From Syngnathus acus (taxonomy: Eukaryota; Chordata; Actinopteri; Syngnathiformes; Syngnathidae), in contig NC_051102.1 in the NCBI RefSeq assembly GCF_901709675.1, positions 11,231,412 through 11,295,411 on the forward strand: a stretch of DNA of 64,000 nucleotides. The letters are read 5' to 3'. Positions 42,301-54,956 of this stretch are shown in pieces (the stretch's first letter is position 1; each line of letters begins with the position of its first letter). The notes under the pieces were generated by a model. That model saw only the letters and a list, made by a program, of their open reading frames with translations, did not search any database and had not been told where the DNA came from. A program made the position numbers and the translations under genes.

Positions 42301-44206
42301 AAGGAAGGATAAAATTTGATGGGCAGCAGTGAAAATAGTTGGCTCTGTGTCGCTGCATCTGAATGTGCATCTGTCTCTCTTTCCAGACAGAATGTGATAG
42401 ATAATATTGCCACATGGGAGAAGACCAGCGGGTTACAAAGCCTTCTAAAAGTGTCTTCACTCAGCTGTGATTTATCTCCTCTTCTACCTTTCCTGAAAGC
42501 AAATACTAACACAGTGTGTTCTTCCTGATGCCGAAAGCACTCAAAGAAAAAGCTGCCTTCGTTACAAATGAGTGTATTTCAAAATAGATTCTAACGAGCC
42601 GTTTTGATTCTGTACTTTCCTCCCTCTGTCTTGAAGAAACTCCAAGGTTTGTGTGTTTTGAGTGGGAAGCCATGGGTGTGAGCCAATGTCTATACATTTA
42701 GTAGATACGCAGGGACATTTAAAGCTAGAGTGTATACACACGTACGTACTCTTAGTCAGGCTCAAGTCTTTTTTTTTCTTTAAAAATATTATTGTTGGAG
42801 AAGCCAGCGTCGTCATTTCCATGTATTTGAATGGAACCCATCATTAGGTCACCTTGGTGGGAGGGAGGGGTGGCAAAAATCAACAGCAACTTTCTATCAA
42901 GTTGAAGACAGTGCCATTCATGTTTGAGTCTTTTTTTTTAACATGCCAAAACTCAAATGTTTGTGATATGTTCCTTTTCCATTGCTTCCATTTTTCCAAC
43001 AGATACTGTTCACTCAAGTCAAACGGTGCATGCAAAGGGCCTTCGCATCGGTCCGACCAAATTCCAACAATGTCCCGGCTAGTTCTGCCCAAACCATATC
43101 GTCGTCATACACGACGGAGCGTGAATTTATGTTCATGCTTATTCTGGTTATGAGAATATTATTTTGTGCAGCAGCATAATCATACACGATGGCACGCTTG
43201 CTCTCATTGGCTTCACGTTCCAGTGCAATCACGGACAGAATACAAACGGCGAAGCAACACATGCAGACAGACAATATAACAGTGCTCACCGCTGCATCGT
43301 TTGGATCCTCCATACGGGAAATCTACGGGGAGCGGAAACATCTGAATGAACAGTGGCTCTCTTTGACACTGTCTGCAGATGGCGAGCAAGCACATAGAGC
43401 AGCGCTATGACAATTCACTTGCTGCACTATGACCAAAAACTGTCAAGACTCGATGCTCCCTATAAAGTATTTTATTAGGAGTGATGTTTTTCGGGTCATC
43501 ACTGAATGCATTTCTACAATGTGTGCAATTTAAGACGTCTTAGTAGTAAGCTAGTAAACATGTCACTGTTGCTTAAGCGCTTCAACTCAATTCCTTCGAC
43601 ACACTGATTTTCAAACACATAAATAAAGGTACTCGCAGTTTGATTGTGCCAGGGCACCTGCCCAAACTTTTCTTCTTTCAAAAACATCCACTTCCAGGTT
43701 CTGACACAGGCCTGGCTGGCTTCCCAATCTTTCCTGTGTGTGGAGAGAAAGAACCAATTAAAAAGAGGGAAGAAAAAAAACAAGTCAAGGTCTGGTAACA
43801 ATGATGTCGACTCGAAGCATTTTGCAGCTGTTTTGAAAGAATTGCTGTTGATCAAATTTGTTTTCCCCTTGTGAAAATCTTCCGTTTGATACGCGAGTGA
43901 CAATAAGGCATTCAAAGTCACAACGTTTCAGATGAACACAACTCAAAGAAAAGGAATGTCGTTTTACACCAAATACAAGTGTGTTTGTGCTTTTGGCCAT
44001 GAGCGCTATGAGACATCTTTATCTTTGGATTTATATGTGCGTGTGTTGATCTCTGACATTGAATTTGAAACGGGCCTTTTTTGGTTTCCGCGGCAGCGGC
44101 GTTCAGCCACATAAGACTGGCAAACCGCAACATACACGATATGCACATAACACGTCCGTGCAAATGTGTGAGGCCGCATTTGAACGTGTTGGTAAAGTCA
44201 AACCTC

Positions 44207-44211
<5 letters not shown>

Positions 44212-44252
<41 letters not shown>

Positions 44253-44254
44253 AC
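44212..44254. repeat. (CA)n microsatellite
   Basis: About twenty CA units with one interruption (AAAC) near the right end. Confidence 0.9.
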
Positions 44255-45423
44255 TAGTCCGAATGTTGCCTCTGCTCTGCACTCTATCTGGGTGGTCTGT
44301 GCTGAATATGTTTATGATCCAAAGTGAGGTAATCCAACTGGCTTGTTTCGCTGAATTGAGAATGATTTACAGGATCCTGCAGCAGAGGAGGAGGCCCGAG
44401 GAAATCTTAAGGCTCCATTTCAAGTCATTCTGGGTCCAGACAAGCACACATGCAATGTGTTTTTCTATTTCTTTCTGGTGCTTGGACAGCCGTTTTGAAC
44501 TGACAAATTAGCTGCACTTTGACAGCAGGCACAAAGCTCTTTTCCCAGTCATGGAAAAAAGAAATCTTCATTATCATATCAATCATGTCTTTCATTTCCA
44601 ATAGCGTTGACAGGAGCTGCAGCCTCTCCCAACTGATGCTAGATTGGTCGCCAGTCAATCACTGGGCAGTTATAGAGACAAACAACCAGCCACATTCAAA
44701 TGTCAAGCCACGCTGCTTGCACCTAGGTCGGGAGAGTGTACCACTATCAGTGATCCTGATCCCTCGCGAGAAAAAACAAACAAAACTACAATTCAAATTC
44801 AATTGGAATCTTGATTATCAGTGCACAAGAGACTACATATAAAGTTGTCATTTTCAAGAATAATGTTGTATTACATATGTTGCTTTTGCGGGCCACATGA
44901 AATAATGTGTCGAGCCAAATTTGGCCCACGGGCCTGGAGTTTAGGACATATGATTTACGGGTCCAACCTGATTTATAAGTTCATGAAACATGACCCAAAA
45001 TGTAGACATTGTCAAAGCAGAAAACATTTGGATGGAATAGTGGGTAACGCGTCCGTTTTTCAGGGCTGGAAGACAATAATGTTGTTGTATAAATTGCAGA
45101 TGACTTTGACCTCTCCCCCACCCCTCTATAATTGTATTGATGTTTTCTGACATTGGTGGAGTATAGTTTATGTGTGTCTTCTACTTTGGACCAAGCAGTC
45201 AAGCTCATCTCCTAGCCACATTCCCCGAGCTCAATTTGCTGTTACGTCTCTCTCAGCTATGTGAAATGGGAGTTGTCAACCTTGAAGTCAGAAGGAGTTG
45301 TTGAGTGGCTTGTGGCTGCTAATCTGTTCTCACCACTTTGTATTACTGTGAATAAAATAGGGGGAAGGAAAATTCCATAACAGTGAAGTAACCAAAGTAA
45401 ATCAGATAAAATATTTGATATTT

Positions 45424-45491
45424 TACTACTACTACTACTACTAATAATAATAATAATATGAACAATAATGATAAAATAATAATAATAATAA
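45424..45491. repeat. (ACT)n then (AAT)n compound microsatellite
   Basis: Six to seven TAC/ACT units pass into AAT units with interruptions. Confidence 0.85.
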
Positions 45492-45779
45492 CAACATTAG
45501 CTCTAAATTAGTATGAATTATTTCACATTATTAATCTATTACTTTTTGATACACACAAAAGCTTCGACTTATGTTGTTTAAAATGAAACAAAATACAGTA
45601 TTACACCACTGTACAGTAAAGTACTGTTCGTTTCTAATTGTGGGGCGTTGTTTTGAAGGAGGAACTATCTTGTCGCTGGGATTGTTTCCTAGTCGAACTT
45701 GTTACGGTTGAACCACCGTTATAGCAACATACCGCACAAGTTGTGCTTTTCGTCTCCTTCTGATCTTACAGCGTCTCTC

Positions 45780-45968
45780 CGAGGGGAGTTTTTCTGAGAT
45801 TTTAAGGTAATTCGCTGTCGAATCCCAACGCTTCGTCACCCGTCGACTAAGCAGCAGTCTTTAGATTTATGCTAGGTGCTAACAGTTAGCCAAGTGCTAA
45901 CAACTCTTTGACAGCAGCCCATTCCGTTTACATGTGTCGACCGACCGGGATTCAGGAGTCGCTGAGAG
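45780..45968 (+). promoter_or_regulatory. Probable non-coding first exon of eif2b3
   Basis: The segment ends in a good donor (GAGAG then GTAAAC at 45969), and the coding exon has its own acceptor (CTCTTGCAG ending 46480) 22 nt before the ATG. A spliced 5' leader is therefore likely. The left boundary is not visible and is set arbitrarily. Intron content to 46480 includes a C16 run at 46299-46314. Confidence 0.4.
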
Positions 45969-46298
45969 GTAAACTTTTCATTTCGTCTCATTCAACTGCT
46001 GTTTGTGTCCTAAGCATTCTGTCAGGACTTTTGATTCATTCACGTTTCAACCGGGCTGGGTTGACATGATATCCTCATGAATCTACTGTAAAGGTTTCAC
46101 CGTCTATTCCTGCGATTCATCATTCACCTGTCACTTCTCTTTACCGCTTGTGTACTGTTCCTTTCTCCACACGATGATTTTGTACACACAAACATTTGAA
46201 ATGCGGTAGTGTCACTGTCGTACTAACATTCTCCACATGGACATCCACCTTGCACCTGAAGGCTCTCACGAGGGAATGATGAACTTCGGGTAAAATGA

Positions 46299-46314
46299 CC
46301 CCCCCCCCCCCCCC
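46299..46314 (+). repeat. C16 homopolymer
   Basis: Sixteen C residues in the presumed first intron of eif2b3. Confidence 0.85.
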
Positions 46315-46502
46315 ATTGGTAGGTAACACTGGCTGCGTTTATAGTGGAGTATGTGGTTAACCCGTCTGTCTCACTGTTGACGTCCTTTGTTGGGCTATTT
46401 TACTTCGTAGTGGTAGCAACAACCAAAAACAATCATGCACAAGTGTTAATGTGATTGAAATAAGTTGGTCCCTCTTGCAGTCAGTCATCCGTAGCAGACA
46501 AT

Positions 46503-46844
46503 ATGGAGCTGCAGGCGGTGATGATGGCGGCCGGTGGGGGTTCGCGGATGACCGACCTGACGTATAACACCCCCAAAGCCATGCTTCCGGTTGGCAACAG
46601 GCCCCTGATATGGTACCCTCTAAACCTGCTGGAGAGGGTCGGCTTTGACGGTGAGCATTAGAGCTTAACGTTGTACGTGCGCCTTCATGCTTTTTTTCTT
46701 ACTAATGTATACTATTGTGGCTCTGTTAGTTGTGCACATTATTAACCATTCTTTGATGATGCAATAGTTTATAACAAAAAAGCCTCATTGTATTTCCTGC
46801 TAAGTAACACACTACAAATGCATTCTAAGCATTCATTATAAAGC

Positions 46845-46882
<38 letters not shown>

Positions 46883-49800
46883 TGCGCGCGCTGTTTTTCT
46901 GGCCGTTCAGCACTTCATCAGCCATTGTCAGGTGTGTGTGCGCATCCTGACTCCACTTAGACTGCAGTGTTTTGGCCCCGTGTGCTGCGACTTGCTGTCG
47001 GTCCAGAAACATTTGGCTTATAAAGGGATTTGTTGCAGTGTGCTGTTCTTGCCAGTAAACAGGGCTGCTCATTGTAAAAAAAAGCCTGTTGCTCCTCACT
47101 GCCCTTAATAAAACTCCCTTTCAGATATAATCACCATGTGTGGCCAGCACTTTTTTTACTGTGTAGCCAGCTAGCCAAAGGCCTGCAATTTACTTTTACT
47201 AGGCTGACACAGCAAGTGAGCGAATGCATGACACAAACCATTTTCTACGTACAGATAAGGCAGCAATTCTTAGATGTGTTAAAGAGGTCTGCTCATGTTA
47301 TTATCCACTTAAAGTCAAGTTTAATTTGGGCGCTTGAAATGCACCATAATGTAGTGGACATTTAATGCGACGTTAGGAATAGTTATTCTTATTAAACCCA
47401 GACTTGCTTTAGCCATGAATTGCTTGAAGACTTGTTCTTTGCTTTGTCGTCAGAGGTGATTGTCATCACCACCAAGGAGGTCCAGAAGATGATGAGCACA
47501 GACCTTAAACTGAAGATGGACGTGAAGTTGAAACTGGACTTTGTTTGCATCCCGGAAGACGAAGACATGGGCACGGCCGACGCTCTTCGACACATCCAGC
47601 CCAAGATCAAGGTGTCGTGCACGCAAACATTTCAACAATTGTCATGTATGTGATACAATGGCTTACGTTTGACCTTCAACTGATGATGAAACTAATGATT
47701 GCATCATCAGCTAAGTGCCACTTATACTAATCTGCGTAGCCAACAAAAGGCAAAGCATTTGCTTATTTTGCACAAAGCCACTACAAGCTAAATTAGCTAG
47801 CGAAGCTACTGGGCATGAATGAGTTGCACCCTCTGCTGGTTGCTTCCAAGAATTGACAACCACTCGTTTTTCCTGCCAAGATATTTTGTTTACACAGCCT
47901 AATCCCATTGATATAAATGTTAGATCAATCAAATTGTGTATGATTGACAAATGTGCGATGCAATACGATGCGTTTTGACAGGTTGAATGTTGAGTGCCCC
48001 CTCCGGCACTTGTATGAAATCACAGAGATTCTTATTATTCCTTTTTGCCCAAGAGCTCTTTATTTAACCTCCGTTGTAACGGCACGCAAGCGCACTCCAA
48101 TGGGGCAAGTTCCCTCACGCTCCCGTCGAGGATATTGGAGTCGGTAATCCTTTGAGCAGCCAGCTAGATTAGAGGCATTGAGTTACGCACACTCTCACAC
48201 TGGAGGGTGGTGACTGAGGGACCATAACCATGGCCTGCCAAATCCCAGCAGCGGAATCAATCAAACTGTCAGTCTAGAGCATGAATACAGAATAGACACA
48301 CGCACACACTCGCCCATCTCTTTCTACTAACAACCTTCTATGAGGGGATTTTGTGTTACCGATCAAACAAAATACTTGGAATAATCCGTCCGCACTTTCA
48401 GGGACCGGAGAGTTTCTGTTCCCTGAAAAGGGAGATTACAAGCAGCATATTTTATTTTGTCTAGCGAAGCCGCACAAAGATGGATGCCTACGCCTGATTG
48501 TTGCCTACGGCTTTCCCCTTAAGCCCAATGAGTGAAAGGTGTACTTAGCGTGCACTTTTTGTTTTATATGTTCAAAGCCTCATGGACATTTTTTATGACC
48601 ACTCACTTGTAATCACTTGGCAGACCTGAGTGAGGACCCAGGCTGACTCAGCTTCCGGTCTGCAAATGTGACAAAAGGTGAAGAGAGAGATATTGGGGTG
48701 AGATGGAGAACCAACGCTTCTTAAAAGAAGTTCACTTTGGAATACATAGTGTCCTATGCCAATGAATGGTAAAGTTGGATCACATTAACAACAGAGTTGT
48801 CACAACTAGGTAGAAAACAAAATGTGAACACAAAATTCATGTTGTCCTCCTGTGTTATCCATGCAAATGGTGGCATTTTGCCAGCCAGACTACCACCACC
48901 AGAATCCAGGGCCCACAGCTTGCAATTTATGTCCTGTAAGAAAGGCTTTCAGCTTGAGAACTAAAAGACAGTGTGACTCCATGTGTGGTATGCGTGCGTG
49001 TGGTCCTGACCTGTCCAGAGATCCTGGCTGTTGAAAGGCCAGAGTGTCTCTGTCTCCCCAGCTGACTCCACTCCGCCGTCGCCTGCGAGTGTCCATGTGT
49101 GTGTTCCGTCGTGTTTACCGGCCTTGCCGCGCATGTGTGTGTGTGTGTGTGCTGGCGTGCGTGCGTGTTAAGACAGAGTGGAGACGTGAAAGGTCTCCGG
49201 GTGGCGGCGGCGGCGGTAGATCTCCTGCAGACGCCTCGCAATGGTAGCTTCCTGTCGCCAATTCCAGACCAGGCTGGGCTATAAGATGCCAGCAGGTCAA
49301 CTACATGACCCTTGAACTCATTCCTCACTGACACATGTGCGCCTTTTGATGGAATGATCTTCATATGGCATTACGAGTACTGTCCATTTTCAAGCTACGA
49401 GCCCCTATTTTCTTTTTCTTTTTTTTTTTCTGCTTTGACGTTTTGAGCCGCGAACGCGCTTCAGATACTCCGATGCTTCCATTGCAGCGGTATCTCTGTC
49501 AATAAGGCGGCGGGTACTAATGGTAGGATTAGTCTTCATGCTGACAGCCAGCCCGCATGACTGAGGAGACAAATGGCTGCTGTGAACAGAGGCGCAAGTC
49601 AAAAGGCATACATGCGTATATACACCTGACGTAAGCACTGATAGCGCTTGCACTCCCCTGCTGTGGAAGTGATATCTTCATGGAGTTCACAAGCGCCGGC
49701 CGGATTGATGCTTCCTAGGTTTAGTGCATTGCCCAGTACCTGAGATACAATAGTCAAAAATCCCCTTTCCTCCTAATCAAGCTTGTCTGATTTTACGTGA

Positions 49801-50352
49801 ACTGTGAACACGCACTGAGCGGTCATCAAAAAAGCACAGCCAGGGCCCTTACATGGCTCTCGTCTTTGTGTCTTTCTAATTTGCCTCCTCAGACCGACAT
49901 CTTGGTGTTGAGTTGCGACGTGATAACAGACGTGGCGCTTCACGAGGTGGTGGATCTGTTCCGAGCCCACGATGCAACTTTGGCTATGCTGATGAGCAAA
50001 GCCCATGAATTCACAGAGACCGTTCCAGGCCAAAAGGGAAAGAAGAAAGCAGGTCGATTAAAAAAAAAAAAAAAAAAACATTTTCCACATGATATGTTTT
50101 GTCAATTTGGATGATAGCTGAAATGTCTACGTTTTTATTTGTTCCCCTGCAGCTGAGCAGCGAGATTTTGTAGGCGTGGACCAATCAGGCAAGAGGGTCT
50201 TGTTCATGGCCAACGAGGTGGATTTGGAGGACGGGCTATCCATTAGGAAGTCCATTTTGAACAAGTAAGCTAATTGAGCTGAATTTTAATATTGGAATGT
50301 CCATTGATGAAGAAGGGAACTCCTCCAGTGTGTGCAGTGTGAACGTGGAGCG

Positions 50353-50392
<40 letters not shown>

Positions 50393-50668
50393 AAGGTTAC
50401 AACATTGCACTTCGTTAGTGGAGCAGATGTTTTGGTTCTGATCAGGGTTTCCGTAGCTGGTGTGTGGGATATTTGTTACAGGAAGGGAACGTGAGGTAGG
50501 TTTTCATTTCCTGGTCCTAAAATGCACGTACGCGCGAGAGCAGCCTTTTGGGAGCTCGTAAATACTTCACGGAGCCAACGCCACTGTAAATTCTGGAAAA
50601 TGAGAGCGGGGTCCAGAGCAGCTGCTTACAAGCATCCTTGCACAGAAAGCGTTTTAGTCTCGGTCCTC

Positions 50669-50711
<43 letters not shown>

Positions 50712-53700
50712 TGCATGTAAATTTAGCTCGTTACACACCAAAAATGTTTTCCGACCACACGTTAATGCATCCAAGACAACATGGTGCTGGAATGAGCATT
50801 CTTTGGTGATGTTATCAAGATGTCTGCGAGTCCGCGGCAAAGTGTTTCTGACTTCCAAGCCTCCAATCTATTTAGCAAGATATGAAACAATGACACAAGC
50901 AAACCATAAAAAGTGAACAGTACAAAGTGTTTCCATGTCAGGAAATCAGGAATGTCAGGGACTCATTTCCGGAGTTTGGGATTTCTACAAGCCACTGGTG
51001 GCTAGTTTATTGGTCGCGGGACTGTTTTACACATCACTTTCCCTCGAGCCCCTTGCTTGTCCCATCAAAAGCATATACAGATTTGTTTTCTTTTCTTTTT
51101 TTCTTCCGTCTTTGGTGTGCTCACTGAAAGTTTGTCCACCATTTGTAGTGTTTATTGCCGCTAAATGCGATGGATTGCTGATTGAGGGCTTCTACGTCGA
51201 TATTGTATAGAGTTGTACTCCTTCGAAGAAAACAACGCAATCAACGATGCAATAAAACACGACATGTTTGTTATCTTAAAGGGCCTGTAAAGTGAATTTG
51301 GAGATTTGTTTCCAAATACACATTTGAAGATAACTGCTGAAAAGATTGAGCGACTTCATTCGGCACAATTGCGACATTGCGTTAGCTAGCTAGCTAGCTA
51401 GCTATGCCCGCACCTCAAAAATGCTAATTCTCTTTTGATAGTACGCTAGGACGGCCAGTTGGCCACTTTACAGCACTTGGCCGTCATTGGCCACGAGTGA
51501 ACATACGTCAAGGAGGAAATTCGGAAGAGCTAGCCAAAAGAGAATTTGAAATGTTCAACAATGTGACGGCCAGCATGTGGTCAGGAGCTTTGCGTTAGCT
51601 TTGGCCGCTATGGAGAAAGCGGTGCGGAAAAGCCACGCCATGACCTGCTGGGATATATTCTAGCCACGGAGGCTTTCAGTGGCTTTATTTTCAAGTGCTG
51701 TAGTCATTTGTCAGCCTAAGAAAGACAAAGTAGCATCCACAGCTGTCGTGACGTTTTGTCGACACTTGAGCACAGTGCGGTGTCAGCGCACTCAACAGAA
51801 ACGCCCTCGGCATTTGAGACACGACAAAAGAGCTTGATTTATGATTGTCATGCTTTATTGTGTATCCTTTTTTTTTTTTTAAATGATATAATTATCCAGT
51901 CATAGACCTCATCTTATTCTCATGAGCGTAACTCATGTTTAAGCGGGCCGGTCGGGAGTTCAGCTGTTGAGTTGATGTTTGTGAGTATCACGGCATCATC
52001 GCGGTGACCTTGAAAGATTTTGAAGGAGGAAGCTTGTTTCCATCTGTTTCCAATACGATTGCACCAGAACATCAACTCACTGGTTGGATCCGCCAACAAA
52101 GTGCCTTCATGCAATACCTACGTTTATCTGTATCCTGTCAAGTGACTTGTGTTATCTGTAATGCGTCTTGAAATTTGATTTGGGTTATATTCCTTTTTGT
52201 GTCTTGAACTCAATATTTTCCATTCAATTAAGGACTATTTAAAATTGGATGATTTTACGAGGCGAGAGTGCTCAAATCTCCGTCAGCCCGGCTGCCATTT
52301 GTTCTTTTTCTCACTTGGCCCTGAACCTTTTCTCCATGTTGACTTCATTACGTTACACAGGCAGGGATGGAGCTCACTTTCCGGATCACGGCGATGCCAG
52401 ACTATCCTTGTTCCACCAGCCGTGGACCATGTGTGGGTTTAAGCTGTGTCAGATATGAGACTCAAAACGAAAGGCATTAGACTATCTCGGCATTAAGGGA
52501 ATCACAGGTGTTTTGATTTGGCAGGCTAGAACCAAATATCCCAACCAAATAAATAAGCCTCTTGGCTCAGATGAGGAAACCGGACTAACGAGGGTATTAG
52601 CATTCCGCCACGGTTCGACCCGCTGTGCATTTCTGCTTCCGACGGAACGACACATCGTACTGCGTACGATGTAAGCAAGTTGTGGCCATTCTGTCCTGCT
52701 CAGGATTTGCAAAAACACATTTGCCATTAATCCAAGAATTGTCATGCTTGCCTGTTGAGGGATGAAATAGCCGCTTCAAATACAGGTGGCTGCTTGTGAT
52801 ACAAGGAACCGCTTGCTAAATTGAAGACGGCTTTTTTCGGGAGCTTTGAGATCTACTGGAAGAGCTGCAAGAAGAAGTGGCAGAAAAGGTCCCCAACTAA
52901 GCTCCACTTGTAATGGTGGTTCCCACAGACGAAATCTTTCCCTCTGTTGTGTTTCCCATGATCACACAGAGGAACACGCGCCGTTTGATGGCTCGCATTT
53001 GCTTGTAAAATACGTGTGACCGAGTCATGAGTCACACTTGTCGGACTGCTCGGAGGATTATTTGTTTGAACGTTTCACTGGACAAGATATGATAAAGTGG
53101 CTCCGCTTCCTCACTGATGATATTCCCTCAGAAATTGCATGTGAAGGAATGATTGAGACTGTTGCCCAAGAACAACATTAAAAGATGATGAATCTGTGTC
53201 TTCTCAACCCCCACCTGGATTCCTCGAATATAATGCGTGTGAGATCCTTTTTAAAAAAGTGGTGCTTCTATTTTCGTGCAATAATACCAAGCATCAAAAA
53301 TGAAAGCTTATGCTCATCCCTTGTGTGACTGTACGTAATTCTTTGTCATTCTAACAACCGTTTGTCATCATTAGTAGCAATGCTCGGATCAAGACAACCA
53401 GTCAGGCTTGCGGACATGGCGCATCAGTCATTTGAAAGTGTCGCGACTTGCCAGACATTCTTTGGTTCTGTTTTGGAAATGAAAATCAAGGTTTTCGTGT
53501 CAAAGCTCCACTGTGAACAGCCAACCGCCAAATGTCTGCTTTTCATTTTGTCAAAGCTGCATGATTGTTGTGTGGTAATGAGACACAGTCCTTTCAAATC
53601 AATAGCTTCCAACCGAAAAAAGAATCCAAATAACGAACTACAGCGTGTCTCGGAAAAATGTTTAGCAGAGGTCTTTGGGTATTACGTCGTAAAAGTTTGC

Positions 53701-54924
53701 CCTCGTCTGTTTTAGGGAGAGCCCACACCCTGTCTTTTTTTCTCTTCTCCACAATCTAATAAGCGAACGGGTGGCGGAAGAGGAGTATACTATGTACGGC
53801 ATAAAAGGGGGTGAGGGTGGATTTGTTTTATTGAAGCCTGAAGGATGACTTGCTTTTCTTTGGCTCTCGCTTCATAAATGTCAAGGTGTGTTTGTTTGTG
53901 TGTATGCAACCCACCTGCCCCAATCTTAAACAATCAATGATGACCAATCCAAATGCTTCCTGGTGTTCTCTCTCCAGACATCCGAGGATGCTCATCAAAA
54001 CCGGCCTTCTCGACGCTCACCTTTACTGCATGAAAAAAGCGGTGGTGGACTTTCTGAACGACAGCAAGTGAGTTCCCAGTGTAACTTGAAATTTTCCTCC
54101 CTAGTTGAACTCGAGCAAACGCTGTCCAGACTGGGTCGGGCATCGGCCGCTTTAATCTGTAGCAAATGTCGACGAGGGTTACATAGCGTGCGAGGCTTTG
54201 AAAGCTCCTGTTAGCGCGGTGGTGTTAATTTGTTTTACAACGTGTCAGTGAGACAGGCCGTAAGGCCTTTAGCCTGTGAAGTGGAGCGCTGTCTGTCACC
54301 TGGCCGCCCAACGCTCCACAGCAGTGCTCAAATCCTGGAAATATGAACGGCTTTCGTATCAGGTGCGAATGATGACAACCAACGGAAAGTGGCCAAAGCT
54401 ACAAGGTCTTTGAGCTTTCCTGATTGTTTCTGGGTCTTGCTCAAATTCCATCATCACGATTCACTTTGGTAAAAATAATACCGGCGACGGCTGGGTAGCT
54501 GAGAAATAAGTCAGCTGCTTGTAGTCTGAGCAAACATGGAATTCATCCTTTGACCGCTTGGCCAAAAGACACAAGTGCAATGAAACTCCAGCTGCCAAAG
54601 ACTTTTTTGCACCAGCTTGATGAAACAAAATCCATTCCAACACTAATCTCACGTGGCCAAGTCATTTGAATGAAGCGATCATTTGCCAGCTTTCACATCT
54701 TTATTCGTCATATTGTTGTTATTTGAGCTCCTCGTTCTCCCTTTCTCCTCTTCCGCGTTCCTCCTCCCTTCCCTCCAGAAGACACGGACGGCGGGCGGAC
54801 ACAGTAACTGTTGTTTTTCTCCCGTCATTCACATGGAAATTCTAATCCCCCCCCCCCCTTTAAAAGAAAGTACGGGGGAGAAAAGAAAGGGGGTTGCAAA
54901 GTGTTGGATAGAAACACTCCAGCA

Positions 54925-54956
<32 letters not shown>

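Larger units (their letters stand above)
35000..45700. other. Gene-free interval upstream of eif2b3
   Basis: About 10.7 kb without a recognised gene. It contains (GA)n at 35773-35797, (GT)n at 35881-35930, the second LINE tail, a (CCTC)n-G20 block, (GAT)n at 38481-38503, a (CAGA/CAGG)n repeat at 39277-39338, a C10 run near 40285, (CA)n at 44212-44254 and (ACT)n/(AAT)n at 45424-45491. The longest open frame of the window (272 codons, minus, 39930-40748) lies here but resembles no family I know. Confidence 0.55.
50265..53977 (+). other. eif2b3 intron after coding exon 4
   Basis: 3.7 kb. It contains two (CA)n microsatellites (50353-50390 and 50672-50708) and a (GCTA)n run at 51382-51404. No coding exon or transposon is recognised. 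Confidence 0.7.
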
